Assembly: GCA_013696275.1 (NCBI GenBank)
Contig: JACCYW010000476.1
Location: 1 to 21,616 of the forward strand
DNA: 21,616 bases
Source: Chloroflexota bacterium
Lineage (GTDB): Bacteria > Chloroflexota > Limnocylindria > Limnocylindrales > CSP1-4
Reading direction: 5' to 3'
A program made the position numbers and the translations under genes. Every line of letters begins with the position of its first letter. The first letter of the stretch is position 1. The notes below the pieces were generated by a model. That model was not told the origin of the DNA, searched no databases, and saw nothing but the letters and a program-made list of their open reading frames with translations. Shown piece by piece: positions 1-7,504 of this stretch.

Positions 1-178
1 CTTTCATCAGCGCCGGGCGGCGGTCGGGGAGGGCCGTGATGGCGACCACGTCCACGCCCATCGCCGAGAGCTCCTCCGCCAGGTCGCCCGAGTTGGTGTC
101 GCGCGTCGAGCCGGTGGTGATCTCCGATCCGACGGCCAGCACCGCCGCCGTCAGTATCGGTCGCGCATGGCTCGCCAT
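1..178 (-). CDS. cinA: CinA-like protein, N-terminal MoaB/Mog-type domain (partial, runs off the window)
   Basis: The minus strand from ATG at 178 reads MASHARPILTAAVLAVGSE followed by ITTGSTRDTNSGDLAEELSA and GVDVVAITALPDRRPAL. This matches the start of the CinA/molybdopterin-binding (MoaB/Mog-like) fold: a beta strand ending in AVGSE, then T-G-x-x-x-D-T-N, then a helix and a GVDV strand. CinA-family proteins are nucleotide (ADP-ribose or NMN) hydrolases or competence-damage-associated proteins. Only the first 59 codons are visible, so a C-terminal amidase domain cannot be judged. The gene is divergent from groEL. No Shine-Dalgarno sequence precedes the ATG, but a TAGACT hexamer ends eight bases upstream, which suggests a leaderless message. 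A stand-alone molybdopterin-binding protein is the main alternative. Confidence 0.8.
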   Translation of the reverse strand, partial: MASHARPILTAAVLAVGSEITTGSTRDTNSGDLAEELSAMGVDVVAITALPDRRPALMK

Positions 179-186
179 ATGCGCCG

Positions 187-192
187 AGTCTA
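187..192 (-). promoter_or_regulatory. Putative -10 element TAGACT for the cinA-like gene
   Basis: TAGACT on the minus strand ends 8 bases before the ATG at 178, so transcription would begin at or next to the start codon. No convincing -35 is visible. The same TAGACTC string precedes the tRNA-Leu gene and the valS leader, which strengthens the call. Confidence 0.5.
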
Positions 193-204
193 GGATGACC
201 GCCG

Positions 205-210
205 TACGAT
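205..210 (+). promoter_or_regulatory. Putative -10 element TACGAT for groEL
   Basis: TACGAT lies 49 bases before the groEL ATG, leaving a normal-length leader with a Shine-Dalgarno sequence. No clear -35 is visible. No CIRCE inverted repeat (TTAGCACTC-N9-GAGTGCTAA) is present in this gap, so HrcA control is not supported. Confidence 0.3.
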
Positions 211-259
211 GGGCGGTGCATCATCCGAGGTTCGTCCAGCAGCTGGGAAAGGGAGCGAG

Positions 260-1897
260 ATGGCCAAGCAGATCGCATATGACGAAGAAGCCCGCGGGGC
301 GTTGAAGCGCGGCATCGACGCATTGGCCAATGCCGTTGGCGGGACGCTTGGGCCGAAGGGTCGCAACGTCGGTCTCGACAAGAAGTACGGTGCGCCGACC
401 GTCACCCACGATGGCGTCACGGTGGCCCGCGACATCGTGCTCGATGACCCGTTCGAGAACATGGGCGCGCAGCTGCTCAAGGAAGCTGCCACCAAGACAG
501 AGGACGTGGCCGGCGACGGGACCACGACAGCGACCGTGCTCGCCCAGGCGATCGTCGCCGAGGGCCTCCGCAACATCGCCTCCGGTGCCGACCCGATGCA
601 GATGAAGGCAGGCATCGACCGGGCCGCGGAGGCGGTGGTCGAGGCGCTCAAGAAGGGCGCCGTGGCCGTCAAGGGTCACGCCGAGATCGCCCAGGTCGCC
701 ACGGTCAGCGCGGCCGACCCATACATCGGCGGTCTGATCGCCGATGTCTTCGACAAGACCGGCAAGGACGGAGTCATCACGGTCGAGGAGTCGAAGACGA
801 TGGCCTTCGAGACGGAGTACGTGGAGGGCATGCAGTTCGACCGCGGCTACGCAAGCCCCTACTTCGTGACCGACACGCAGCGCATGGAAGCGATCCTGGA
901 CGAGCCCTACCTGCTCATCACGGATCGCAAGATCTCAGCCGTGGCGGACATGCTGCCGACACTCGAGCAGGTCCTGCAGTCGGGCCGCAAGGACGTCCTC
1001 ATCGTGGCCGAGGACGTCGACGGGGAGGCGCTGGCCACGCTGGTCGTCAACAAGCTGCGTGGCATCGTCAACGTACTGGCCGTCAAGGCACCGGGCTTCG
1101 GTGATCGGCGCAAGGAGATGCTGCGTGATCTGGCCGTGCTCTCGGGGGGCACCCTGATCAGCGAGGAACTGGGTCGCAAGCTGGATTCGGTCGTCCTGGC
1201 CGACCTTGGTCAGGCTCGTCGGATCGTCAGCGACAAGGACTCCACGACGGTCATCGAAGGCAAGGGCGATCGGGCGCAGATCGATGCCCGCATCAAGCAG
1301 ATCAAGGCCCAGGTCGAGGACTCCACGTCCGACTACGACAAGGAGAAGCTCCAGGAGCGCCTGGCCAAGCTCGCCGGCGGCGTGGCCATCATCAAGGTCG
1401 GGGCGGGCACCGAGGTAGAGCTGAAAGAGAAGAAGAGCCGCGTCGATGACGCACTCTCGGCGACCCGCTCGGCGCTCGAGGAGGGGCTGGTAGCCGGCGG
1501 TGGCGTGGCGCTCCTGAACGCAGGGGCGGTCATCGACGGCCTGGACCTGGTGGGCGACGCTCGGACCGGCGCGCGCATCGTCCTGCGTGCCCTGGAGCAA
1601 CCCTTGCGCCGTCTCGCCGAGAACGCGGGCCTGGACGCCTCGGTCGTGCTCGACGAGGTGAAGCGACGGCAGGCGGCTGGCAAGAACGCCGGTCTCGGTT
1701 ACGACGTGGTGGGCGGCGACTATACCGACATGATGGCGCGCGGCATCGTCGATCCGGTCAAGGTGACCAGGTCGGCCCTGGAGAACGCAGCGTCGATCGC
1801 GGGCATGGTGCTGACCACGGAGGCCATGATCACCGACAAGCCAGAGCCCAAGCAGGCTGCGCCGGCCATGCCTCCCGGCGGCGACATGGACTACTGA
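260..1897 (+). CDS. groEL: Chaperonin GroEL (Hsp60), 545 aa
   Basis: ATP-dependent cytosolic folding chaperonin forming 14-mer double rings with GroES. The protein begins MAKQIAYDEEAR and carries GTLGPKGRNV (about residues 29-37), DGVTVA with the nucleotide-site Asp51, GDGTTTATVLA (85-95), and the catalytic Asp397 in RVDDALSATR, followed by EEGLVAGGG. Length is normal for the family. The start at 260 is chosen over the in-frame upstream codon at 209 because MAKQI is the family N-terminus and an AAAGGGAG Shine-Dalgarno sequence lies just before it. The C-terminus ends AMPPGGDMDY, without the (GGM)n tail of proteobacterial GroEL. No groES is adjacent, so this is a solitary copy or groES lies elsewhere. 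Confidence 0.97.
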   Translation: MAKQIAYDEEARGALKRGIDALANAVGGTLGPKGRNVGLDKKYGAPTVTHDGVTVARDIVLDDPFENMGAQLLKEAATKTEDVAGDGTTTATVLAQAIVAEGLRNIASGADPMQMKAGIDRAAEAVVEALKKGAVAVKGHAEIAQVATVSAADPYIGGLIADVFDKTGKDGVITVEESKTMAFETEYVEGMQFDRGYASPYFVTDTQRMEAILDEPYLLITDRKISAVADMLPTLEQVLQSGRKDVLIVAEDVDGEALATLVVNKLRGIVNVLAVKAPGFGDRRKEMLRDLAVLSGGTLISEELGRKLDSVVLADLGQARRIVSDKDSTTVIEGKGDRAQIDARIKQIKAQVEDSTSDYDKEKLQERLAKLAGGVAIIKVGAGTEVELKEKKSRVDDALSATRSALEEGLVAGGGVALLNAGAVIDGLDLVGDARTGARIVLRALEQPLRRLAENAGLDASVVLDEVKRRQAAGKNAGLGYDVVGGDYTDMMARGIVDPVKVTRSALENAASIAGMVLTTEAMITDKPEPKQAAPAMPPGGDMDY

Positions 1898-1942
1898 TGG
1901 CGGTGCCACCTGCGTCCAGGGCAGCGTCGGCCCGATCTGTCA

Positions 1943-1948
1943 TATCCT
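1943..1948 (+). promoter_or_regulatory. Possible -10 element TATCCT upstream of the NEW3/ABC operon
   Basis: The 203-base gap between groEL and the NEW3 gene contains no recognisable gene or terminator. TATCCT is the only AT-richer hexamer of -10 type. A start here would give a leader of about 145 bases. No -35 is evident, so this is weak. Confidence 0.2.
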
Positions 1949-2100
1949 GACGGCGCTGGTCGGCGCTCCAACGCGCAGACACCGACGGCGACCCGGTCGG
2001 CCGCGCCGGCGCGAACCGGGCGTGGTCTCCGCCTCCCAGGGCGAGGAGCACCGGCGGGCCGGTCGACGGCAGCACATCGATCGTGGGGATCTGGAGGACG

Positions 2101-3288
2101 ATGCCAAAGATGATCCGACGTGGCCCGCGCATCGCGGCCGCCATCACCATCACCGGGCTGATGCTGACGGGCGTGCTGCCGGTCGGGGCCGTGACTGCGG
2201 AAGGACTGACGGTCAGTACGCCCTACCCCTCGGTCCAGGTCGAACCGGGTGGCGAGGTGACATTTCCCATCGACATCACCACGGCTGCTCCGGAGACGGT
2301 GGGACTCGCTGTCACCGCTGCCCCCGAGGGCTTCGAGACCAGTCTGCGCGGCGGGGGCTTCATCGTCAGCAGCGTCTTCACCGGCGGTGCCCAGCCATCC
2401 GCCGAGGAGCCACCGCTGCTCGAGCTCCAGGTGACCGTCGCCCCAGAAGCTGCGCCGGGCGACTATGAGGTGAACCTGCAAGCGACCGGCGCGGACGGGA
2501 GGATGACCGATCTGCTGCTTCGGTTGACGGTCGATGAGGTCGCCGCCGGAAGCGTCTCGCTCGACACCGAGGTGCCCAGCGTGCGCGGCGATTCGAGCCA
2601 GACATTCTCGTTCAGCCTGACCCTCAGCAACGACACCGCCGGGGAGATCACATTCGGCCTGGAAGCCGCCGGCGAACCGGGCTGGGATGTCACACCCACC
2701 TTCTCGGGCGAGGAGTTGGCCGCGACCTCTGTGGTCGCCGCCGGTGAGACCGCCACGGTCGACGTCGAGGCGGTGGCTCCGGAAGGCATCCCGGCCGGCG
2801 TCTACCCGCTGCTGGTCAGGGCGACGGGCGGCTCGTACACCGCGGAGGCTCCGCTCCAGGTGGACATCACCGGCAGCTACGCGATGAGCATCTCGACCGC
2901 TGACGGACGGCTGAACGCGACGGTGGTCGGCGGCGGCTCGACGACGCTGCCCATCGTCATCACCAACGACGGGACTGCTGAGCTGACCGACGTCACGCTC
3001 AGCGCGTCGCCGCCCGGAGAGTGGGAGGTGACGTTCGAACCGTCCACCATCGCCAGTGTGCCGGTCGCCGATTCGGTCACTGTCAACGCGACCATCACTA
3101 CCGCCGGCAACGCCGTGGCGGGCGACTACCAATGGCCCATCGAAGCCGACGCGGCTGATGCCTCTGATTCGATCGAGATCCGCACCACGGTCGAGACCTC
3201 GTCCATCTGGGGCTTCGTGGGTCTTGCCCTCATCGCCGTCGTGATAGCTGGCCTGTTCCTGGTATTCCGCCGCTACGGGCGCCGCTGA
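2101..3288 (+). CDS. NEW3-domain (COG1470-like) membrane-anchored surface protein, 395 aa
   Basis: Secreted, membrane-anchored protein. It has a signal peptide (basic MPKMIRRGPR, hydrophobic stretch, cleavage near AVTAEG), then repeated beta-rich modules, and a C-terminal transmembrane helix (about 372-390) followed by FRRYGRR, placing most of it outside the cell. The modules carry the NEW3-type pattern: VEPGGEVTFPIDITT, APEAAPGDYEVNLQAT, TLPIVITNDGTAELTDVTL and AVAGDYQWPI. Such proteins are commonly encoded beside ABC-2 exporters; their substrate is unknown. ATG 2101 is preferred because GGAGG lies just upstream (3-base spacing, short). ATG 2110 (12-base spacing) and GTG 2083 are alternatives. 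The stop overlaps the ATPase start as TGATG, so the two are probably translationally coupled. Confidence 0.82.
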   Translation: MPKMIRRGPRIAAAITITGLMLTGVLPVGAVTAEGLTVSTPYPSVQVEPGGEVTFPIDITTAAPETVGLAVTAAPEGFETSLRGGGFIVSSVFTGGAQPSAEEPPLLELQVTVAPEAAPGDYEVNLQATGADGRMTDLLLRLTVDEVAAGSVSLDTEVPSVRGDSSQTFSFSLTLSNDTAGEITFGLEAAGEPGWDVTPTFSGEELAATSVVAAGETATVDVEAVAPEGIPAGVYPLLVRATGGSYTAEAPLQVDITGSYAMSISTADGRLNATVVGGGSTTLPIVITNDGTAELTDVTLSASPPGEWEVTFEPSTIASVPVADSVTVNATITTAGNAVAGDYQWPIEADAADASDSIEIRTTVETSSIWGFVGLALIAVVIAGLFLVFRRYGRR

Positions 3289-4415
3289 TGATGGTCGCGG
3301 AGACGCCCGCGATCTGGACCCGCGCCCTGGAGAAGCGCTACCAGGATGTCGTGGCCGTGCGCTCGCTCGATCTGGAAGTGCGCCAGGGCGAGGTCTTCGG
3401 GTTGCTCGGCCCGAACGGCGCCGGCAAGACCACGACCATCCTGATGCTGCTCGGTCTGACGGAGCCGACGGCCGGCGAGGCACATGTCATCGGCCTCGAT
3501 CCGGCCCGCCATCCGCTGGCAGTGAAGCGGCATGTCGGCTACCTGCCCGACAACGTCGGCTTCTATGGCTCTATGACCGGCCGCCAGAACCTGCGCTACA
3601 CGGCTCGCCTGAACGGCCTCGAAAAGGCGGCCGCGGAGAGCCGCATCACGGATCTGCTCACGCGGGTGGGGCTCCTCGACCCTGCCGACTCGGCTGTCGA
3701 GACCTACTCGCGCGGCATGCGTCAGCGGCTCGGGCTGGCCGACGCGCTGGTCAAGGAACCGTCCGTGCTCATCCTCGACGAGCCGACGACCTCGATCGAC
3801 CCGACCGGCGTGGCCGAGACCCTCGCCCTGGTGCGCGAACTCGCTCACGACCATGGCGTCGCCGTGCTGCTATCGAGCCACCTGCTCCATCAGGTGCAGC
3901 AGGTCTGCGATCGCATCGCCATCTTCGTCTCTGGCGAGGTCGTGGCCATGGGTACGCTGCAGGATCTGGCCGATCAGCAGTCGGCCGGAGCGAACGTGAT
4001 CATCGAGGTCGGCGCCGACGGTCTGCCCGAGCAGGTCGACCAGACCCTGCGCGCCGTAGCCGGTGTCAGCGGCGTCGAGGCCGACGAGCGCGATCCGCGC
4101 ATCCGCGTCGTGACCGGTGCGCCGGGCATCCGTGAGCAGGTCGCCCGGGCGCTCATCGACGCGGGGCAGATCCCGTGGCACCTGCGGAGCCGGGGGATGG
4201 AGCTGGGCGAGATCTATCAGCGCTACTTCAGCGGCACCATGGTGCCGCCATCGCGGCGTGCCCGGACGCAGCCGGTGGATGAGCCGCGCGAGAAGCCCGC
4301 GACCGGCCCTCCGGCGTCGACCCTGACAGGGACCAGGCCCCCACCAGCGCGCCGGCCCATCCACAAGGGGCGCATCGCCAGCGGCACGAACAAGGAGTCC
4401 GATCCTCGTGACTGA
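3288..4415 (+). CDS. ABC transporter ATP-binding protein (ABC-2/NatA-like), 375 aa
   Basis: Cytoplasmic ATPase subunit that powers the permease encoded next. Visible motifs: Walker A GPNGAGKTT (41-49); the YLPDNVGFYGSMTGRQNL region after it, typical of ABC-2 drug/antibiotic exporters; signature YSRGMRQR (140-147), a variant of LSGGQ; Walker B LILDEP (161-166); D-loop SIDPTG; and the switch His198 in LLSSHLLHQ. An accessory C-terminal domain (about 225-315) is followed by a Pro/Arg-rich tail that looks disordered. The ATG overlaps the previous stop by one base, and the last eight bases overlap the GTG of the permease gene, so the three form one operon. The substrate is not predictable from sequence. 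Confidence 0.95.
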   Translation: MMVAETPAIWTRALEKRYQDVVAVRSLDLEVRQGEVFGLLGPNGAGKTTTILMLLGLTEPTAGEAHVIGLDPARHPLAVKRHVGYLPDNVGFYGSMTGRQNLRYTARLNGLEKAAAESRITDLLTRVGLLDPADSAVETYSRGMRQRLGLADALVKEPSVLILDEPTTSIDPTGVAETLALVRELAHDHGVAVLLSSHLLHQVQQVCDRIAIFVSGEVVAMGTLQDLADQQSAGANVIIEVGADGLPEQVDQTLRAVAGVSGVEADERDPRIRVVTGAPGIREQVARALIDAGQIPWHLRSRGMELGEIYQRYFSGTMVPPSRRARTQPVDEPREKPATGPPASTLTGTRPPPARRPIHKGRIASGTNKESDPRD

Positions 4416-5424
4416 GGGCGCTCGGGCCACTGACGGCATCCCAGAGTCGCGCCGGAAGGAGCGAGTGCCTGGTATCCCGGCTGGCTGGACGGTCATCGCG
4501 GCCAAGGACTTCGCGGACCACATCCTGAGCATCCGGTTCACTATCCTGCTGCTGCTGCTCGGGGTGATCGGGGCCTACATGGTCTATGCCATCTCGGGCA
4601 CCATCCGGGATGCTGCCCAGGTGGCCAGTGGCAGCCCCCAGCTCTTCCTGTTCCTGTTCGCCGGGGCGGCCGAGCCGACCGAAGGCTTCGCCGTGACCTT
4701 CGTCGGCTTCGTGGCGCTACTCGGGCCGCTGCTGGGGATAGCCTTCGGCTTCGACGCGGTGAGTGCGGAACGCGCAGAGGGCACGCTGCCTCGCCTGGTC
4801 GCGCAGCCCATCCACCGCGACGACGTCATAAACGGCAAGTTCGTGGCGGCGCTCTCGGTCATCGTGCTGATCTTCGCGGCGGTCATGCTGTTCATCGCTG
4901 GCGTGGGCCTGTTCCGACTGGGCGTGACACCCACCGGCGACGAAGCCCTCCGCCTTGCGACGTGGTTCCTCGTTGCCGTCGTGTATGTCGGCTTCTGGCT
5001 GGCCCTGGCGATGCTGGCGTCGGTGCTGTTCCGTCGGGCTGCCACGGCCGCACTGGTGATGATCTCAGCCTGGATCGTGCTCGTGCTGTTCTGGCGGCTG
5101 ATCGGCCCGGTCATCGCCGGTCTGGTCGCGCCGCAGCGGGAAACGGACACCATCGCGCAACAGGTCGGTGCGCTCACTACGCAGCAGAATGTGCTGCGCA
5201 TCTCCCCATCGCAGATGTTCTCCGAACTGTCGGGCGTGCTGCTCGACCCGTCACAGACCAGTCTTGGAGTGGTCCTGCCGGATGAGCGGGCGATCCCCTC
5301 CCTGCTGCCATTCGTGCAGAGCCTGCTGGTAGGCTGGCCGCTGCTCATCGCGCTCATCGCGCTCACTGGCGCGTGTTTCGCGCTGACGTACATCTCGTTC
5401 ATGCGCCAGGAAGTGCGCGCCTAG
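4408..5424 (+). CDS. ABC-2 type transporter permease, 338 aa
   Basis: Integral membrane subunit of the exporter. There are about six hydrophobic helices (roughly 43-63, 94-115, 145-168, 184-206, 213-238, 309-331), with a long extracytoplasmic loop before the last. The conserved ABC-2 coupling segment FDAVSAERAEGTLPRLVAQP, then IHRDDVINGKF (about 115-144), follows helix 2. The GTG start at 4408 overlaps the ATPase gene and is preceded by AAGGAG at 4392-4397 (10-base spacing). With the NEW3 protein and the ATPase it should make one membrane complex. It is probably an exporter or envelope-maintenance system of the type found in Gram-positive bacteria and archaea; its function is unassigned. Confidence 0.93.
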   Translation: MTEGARATDGIPESRRKERVPGIPAGWTVIAAKDFADHILSIRFTILLLLLGVIGAYMVYAISGTIRDAAQVASGSPQLFLFLFAGAAEPTEGFAVTFVGFVALLGPLLGIAFGFDAVSAERAEGTLPRLVAQPIHRDDVINGKFVAALSVIVLIFAAVMLFIAGVGLFRLGVTPTGDEALRLATWFLVAVVYVGFWLALAMLASVLFRRAATAALVMISAWIVLVLFWRLIGPVIAGLVAPQRETDTIAQQVGALTTQQNVLRISPSQMFSELSGVLLDPSQTSLGVVLPDERAIPSLLPFVQSLLVGWPLLIALIALTGACFALTYISFMRQEVRA

Positions 5425-5501
5425 CGCCAGCTCGCACCAAGCACCCCTCGCCCGCACAGGGATGACCGGGCAGGAGTCGCGGCGACCTGACCTTCGGGTC
5501 C

Positions 5502-5532
5502 TTGACGGCAGGGGAGGGTCAGTCTCTATGAT
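5502..5532 (+). promoter_or_regulatory. Promoter: TTGACG (-35), 19-base spacer, TATGAT (-10)
   Basis: TTGACG at 5502-5507 and TATGAT at 5527-5532 form the best sigma-70-like promoter in the window, although the spacer is slightly long. The ATG at 5542 begins only 10 bases after the -10, so transcript and coding sequence would start nearly together. A small GACC-TTCG-GGTC hairpin at 5489-5500 sits just upstream. Confidence 0.6.
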
Positions 5533-5541
5533 CTGACCGAC

Positions 5542-6183
5542 ATGAACGACTTGAGTGGACCCGGTACCTCCGGGTTCTCCGAGTTCGACCGCCTCGGGGC
5601 GGTCTTCCGGCGCACGCTGGGATTGCTCGATGCACTCCACTCGACGGGCGACCTGCCCGATGGCGCCAGCGAGGTCCTGGCGACAGAGACACTGCCCCAC
5701 ATCGAGGACATGGAGGAAGGTTTCAGGGCTCGACTACGGGCAGCCGAAGCAGGCCTGGACGAGTTGCGCTCGCTGGTGATGCTGGGGGGCCTGGGCCTGC
5801 CCCAGCCACGGGACGGCGCGGAGGCGCGGGCTGCGCTCATCGAGGCGATGCGTGCCCGCGCGGGCGCGGGCGGCGAACGTGAGCTGACGCGCTCACCCAG
5901 CCGGCGGATCGCAGCCGTGGAGCACGCGCGGCTGGTCTTCGCGCTGATGCCTACCTACGCCAGCGACGCGGTCCGTTTTCCCGCCGGCAGACGCACCTAT
6001 GCCGACATCGCCGCTCCTCGCTCGCCCTTGGAGCTGTGCGGGCGTATCGAGGAGCTGGAGCGTGGACTCTGGTCGGTCGCGACCGGCCGCCGTCCGCGCT
6101 CGGCCGATCCAGGCTACCGGCGGATCTACGGCTTCTTCGACGTCGGTGAGCACCTCGTCTCCGGCGGTCTCCGACCGACCTGA
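5542..6183 (+). CDS. Hypothetical protein, 213 aa, unrecognised
   Basis: I do not recognise a family. The protein is soluble-looking, with no signal peptide or membrane helix. It is mostly helical by composition, with an acidic N-terminal half (FDRLGAVFRRTLGLLDALH, HIEDMEEGFRARLRAAEAGL) and a basic, Gly/Arg/Pro-containing second half (AGAGGERELTRSPSRRIAA, PAGRRTYADIAAP, ELERGLWSVATGRRPR). There is one Cys and no obvious catalytic signature. The strong promoter directly upstream, the lack of a Shine-Dalgarno sequence, and coding-like third positions support a real gene with a start at ATG 5542, read from a leaderless message. It stands alone between the ABC operon and the holin-like gene. The first 213 codons have no in-frame interruption. 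Confidence 0.75.
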   Translation: MNDLSGPGTSGFSEFDRLGAVFRRTLGLLDALHSTGDLPDGASEVLATETLPHIEDMEEGFRARLRAAEAGLDELRSLVMLGGLGLPQPRDGAEARAALIEAMRARAGAGGERELTRSPSRRIAAVEHARLVFALMPTYASDAVRFPAGRRTYADIAAPRSPLELCGRIEELERGLWSVATGRRPRSADPGYRRIYGFFDVGEHLVSGGLRPT

Positions 6184-6269
6184 CCTCCTCGCCGCTGTGG
6201 CCGGTGACGCAGCTGCCCGACGAAGACCCGTCGGGGCATGGCCGACCAGCGCGAGACCCAGCGCGATCG

Positions 6270-6275
6270 TATCCT
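6270..6275 (+). promoter_or_regulatory. Possible -10 element TATCCT upstream of the holin-X-like gene
   Basis: TATCCT lies in the 265-base stretch between the hypothetical gene and the chosen holin-like start. It would place the transcript start near 6282, upstream of both the CTG 6308 and GTG 6449 candidates. No -35 is evident. Confidence 0.25.
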
Positions 6276-6448
6276 GCGGATGCCCAGAGTCTCACCGAGG
6301 CATCGCCCTGACGAACGAACGCACGCCTGCACAGACACCCGCGCCTGGTCCCCGACCAGCCTCGCCGATAGGGCCGGGCCAGCCAGCCGCCAGCGCCAGC
6401 GGTCCGGCGAGTCCGGGACGGCCCGGCACTGGTCGATCCGAGGCGCAC

Positions 6449-7504
6449 GTGCGACCGGGCGGCACGCCGCCCAGCGGAGCGCGTGCCGGCGGTCAGCGGC
6501 CACAGGGCCCGACCCAGCCCGATCGACCCGGCGTGAGGGAACAGTTCGGTCGGGTGAGGTCAGCCGGCCGGGGACTCATCGGCGCCCACGTCGATCTGGC
6601 CAAGGCAGAGTTCGAGGTCATCGCTGGCGAGATCAAGATCATCGCCGCGATAGGCGCCGTCATGGTCGGCTTGGCTCTCTTGCTGGGCATGCTGCTGTTC
6701 GTCGGCTCGTGGCTGTTCGTGGGCGAGTGGCTGTTCGGCTCGATGGGCTGGGGTCTGCTGCATGGCACCGTGCTGACCAGCGGACTCATCGCCGCCTTGG
6801 CCTTCATCCTCATCGGTAACAGCTGGCGGGCGCCAGCGGTCGGCTTTGGACTGGCTGCCTTGGTGGCCATCGTGCTATCCCTCCTTTTCGCTTCCAACAT
6901 CCTGCGCGCCGGTGCCGTGGCGCTCGGCGACGGGGCGGGCCGGGCGATCGCCCTCTCTGACGGCTCGCTGCCCATCCGCTTGACGATCATCGTCCTGGCC
7001 GTAGTGCTGGGGCTGCTGGGCCTCCTGGCCGGACTTCGCGCGGGAAGCGGTCCAGCACTAGCGGGACTGATGGCCGGCCTGGTCGGCGGTGCCATCCTCG
7101 GCTTCGTCCTGGGTGGCGAGACCCTGGCCCAAGCCTGGCCCATCGTGATGGCAGCTCTGATCGGCCTCGTGCTCATGGCCATCGCCGGCGCGGCCCTCGG
7201 AGCGCGCAGCGGAGGAGGCGGCGCGCTACAGATGGCCGCGGCGGCAGGTATCGCTGGCGTCGTGCTGGGGGCGATCCTTGGCGCGGTGACCTTCGACACG
7301 AAGGGTGCGGTCGCCATCGGCATCACCCTGGGCGCTGTCGCGTGGCCAGTGGCCAGCTTCTTGATGGCTCGTCGAGAGGGCATCTCTCCGATGCGCCGGT
7401 TCGGCAAGCTGCAGCCACGTGAGACGATGGCTGCGGTCAAGGAAACCAAAGCATGGTTGGGACAGGAATGGCAGCGTCAACGAAGCAAGCTCAGCAGGGG
7501 GTAG
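6449..7504 (+). CDS. Holin-X-like (phage holin superfamily III type) multi-spanning membrane protein, 351 aa
   Basis: The core begins at RGLIGAHVDLAKAEFEVIAG (about residue 41), an amphipathic helix followed by two strong membrane helices (IAAIGAVMVGLALLLGMLLF, then GLLHGTVLTSGLIAALAFIL). This matches the putative actinobacterial holin-X/DUF1469 pattern. Unlike the short family members it continues with about six more hydrophobic segments and ends in a cytoplasmic helix (RFGKLQPRETMAAVKETKAW). Despite the name, chromosomal members next to DUF3618 genes are not prophage parts. GTG 6449 is preceded by GAGG (5-base spacing). The frame is open back to 5999, and a Pro/Ala-rich extension to CTG 6308 (GAGG, 7-base spacing) is possible. 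The start is therefore uncertain. The 3' end overlaps the next gene. Confidence 0.72.
   Translation: MRPGGTPPSGARAGGQRPQGPTQPDRPGVREQFGRVRSAGRGLIGAHVDLAKAEFEVIAGEIKIIAAIGAVMVGLALLLGMLLFVGSWLFVGEWLFGSMGWGLLHGTVLTSGLIAALAFILIGNSWRAPAVGFGLAALVAIVLSLLFASNILRAGAVALGDGAGRAIALSDGSLPIRLTIIVLAVVLGLLGLLAGLRAGSGPALAGLMAGLVGGAILGFVLGGETLAQAWPIVMAALIGLVLMAIAGAALGARSGGGGALQMAAAAGIAGVVLGAILGAVTFDTKGAVAIGITLGAVAWPVASFLMARREGISPMRRFGKLQPRETMAAVKETKAWLGQEWQRQRSKLSRG

Noticed and set aside
179..259. CIRCE/HrcA operator before groEL
   Set aside because: No TTAGCACTC/GAGTGCTAA inverted repeat is present on either strand of the gap.
1891..3483. 530-residue open frame on the minus strand opposite the NEW3 gene
   Set aside because: It is Arg/Gly/Asp-rich with no recognisable motif and lies antisense to a gene with a signal peptide, domains and an anchor. 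This is a GC-rich shadow frame.
5999..6448. Upstream extension of the holin-like frame into the 5542 gene
   Set aside because: It overlaps the preceding gene in another frame and has no family resemblance. Only the part from CTG 6308 remains a possible extension.
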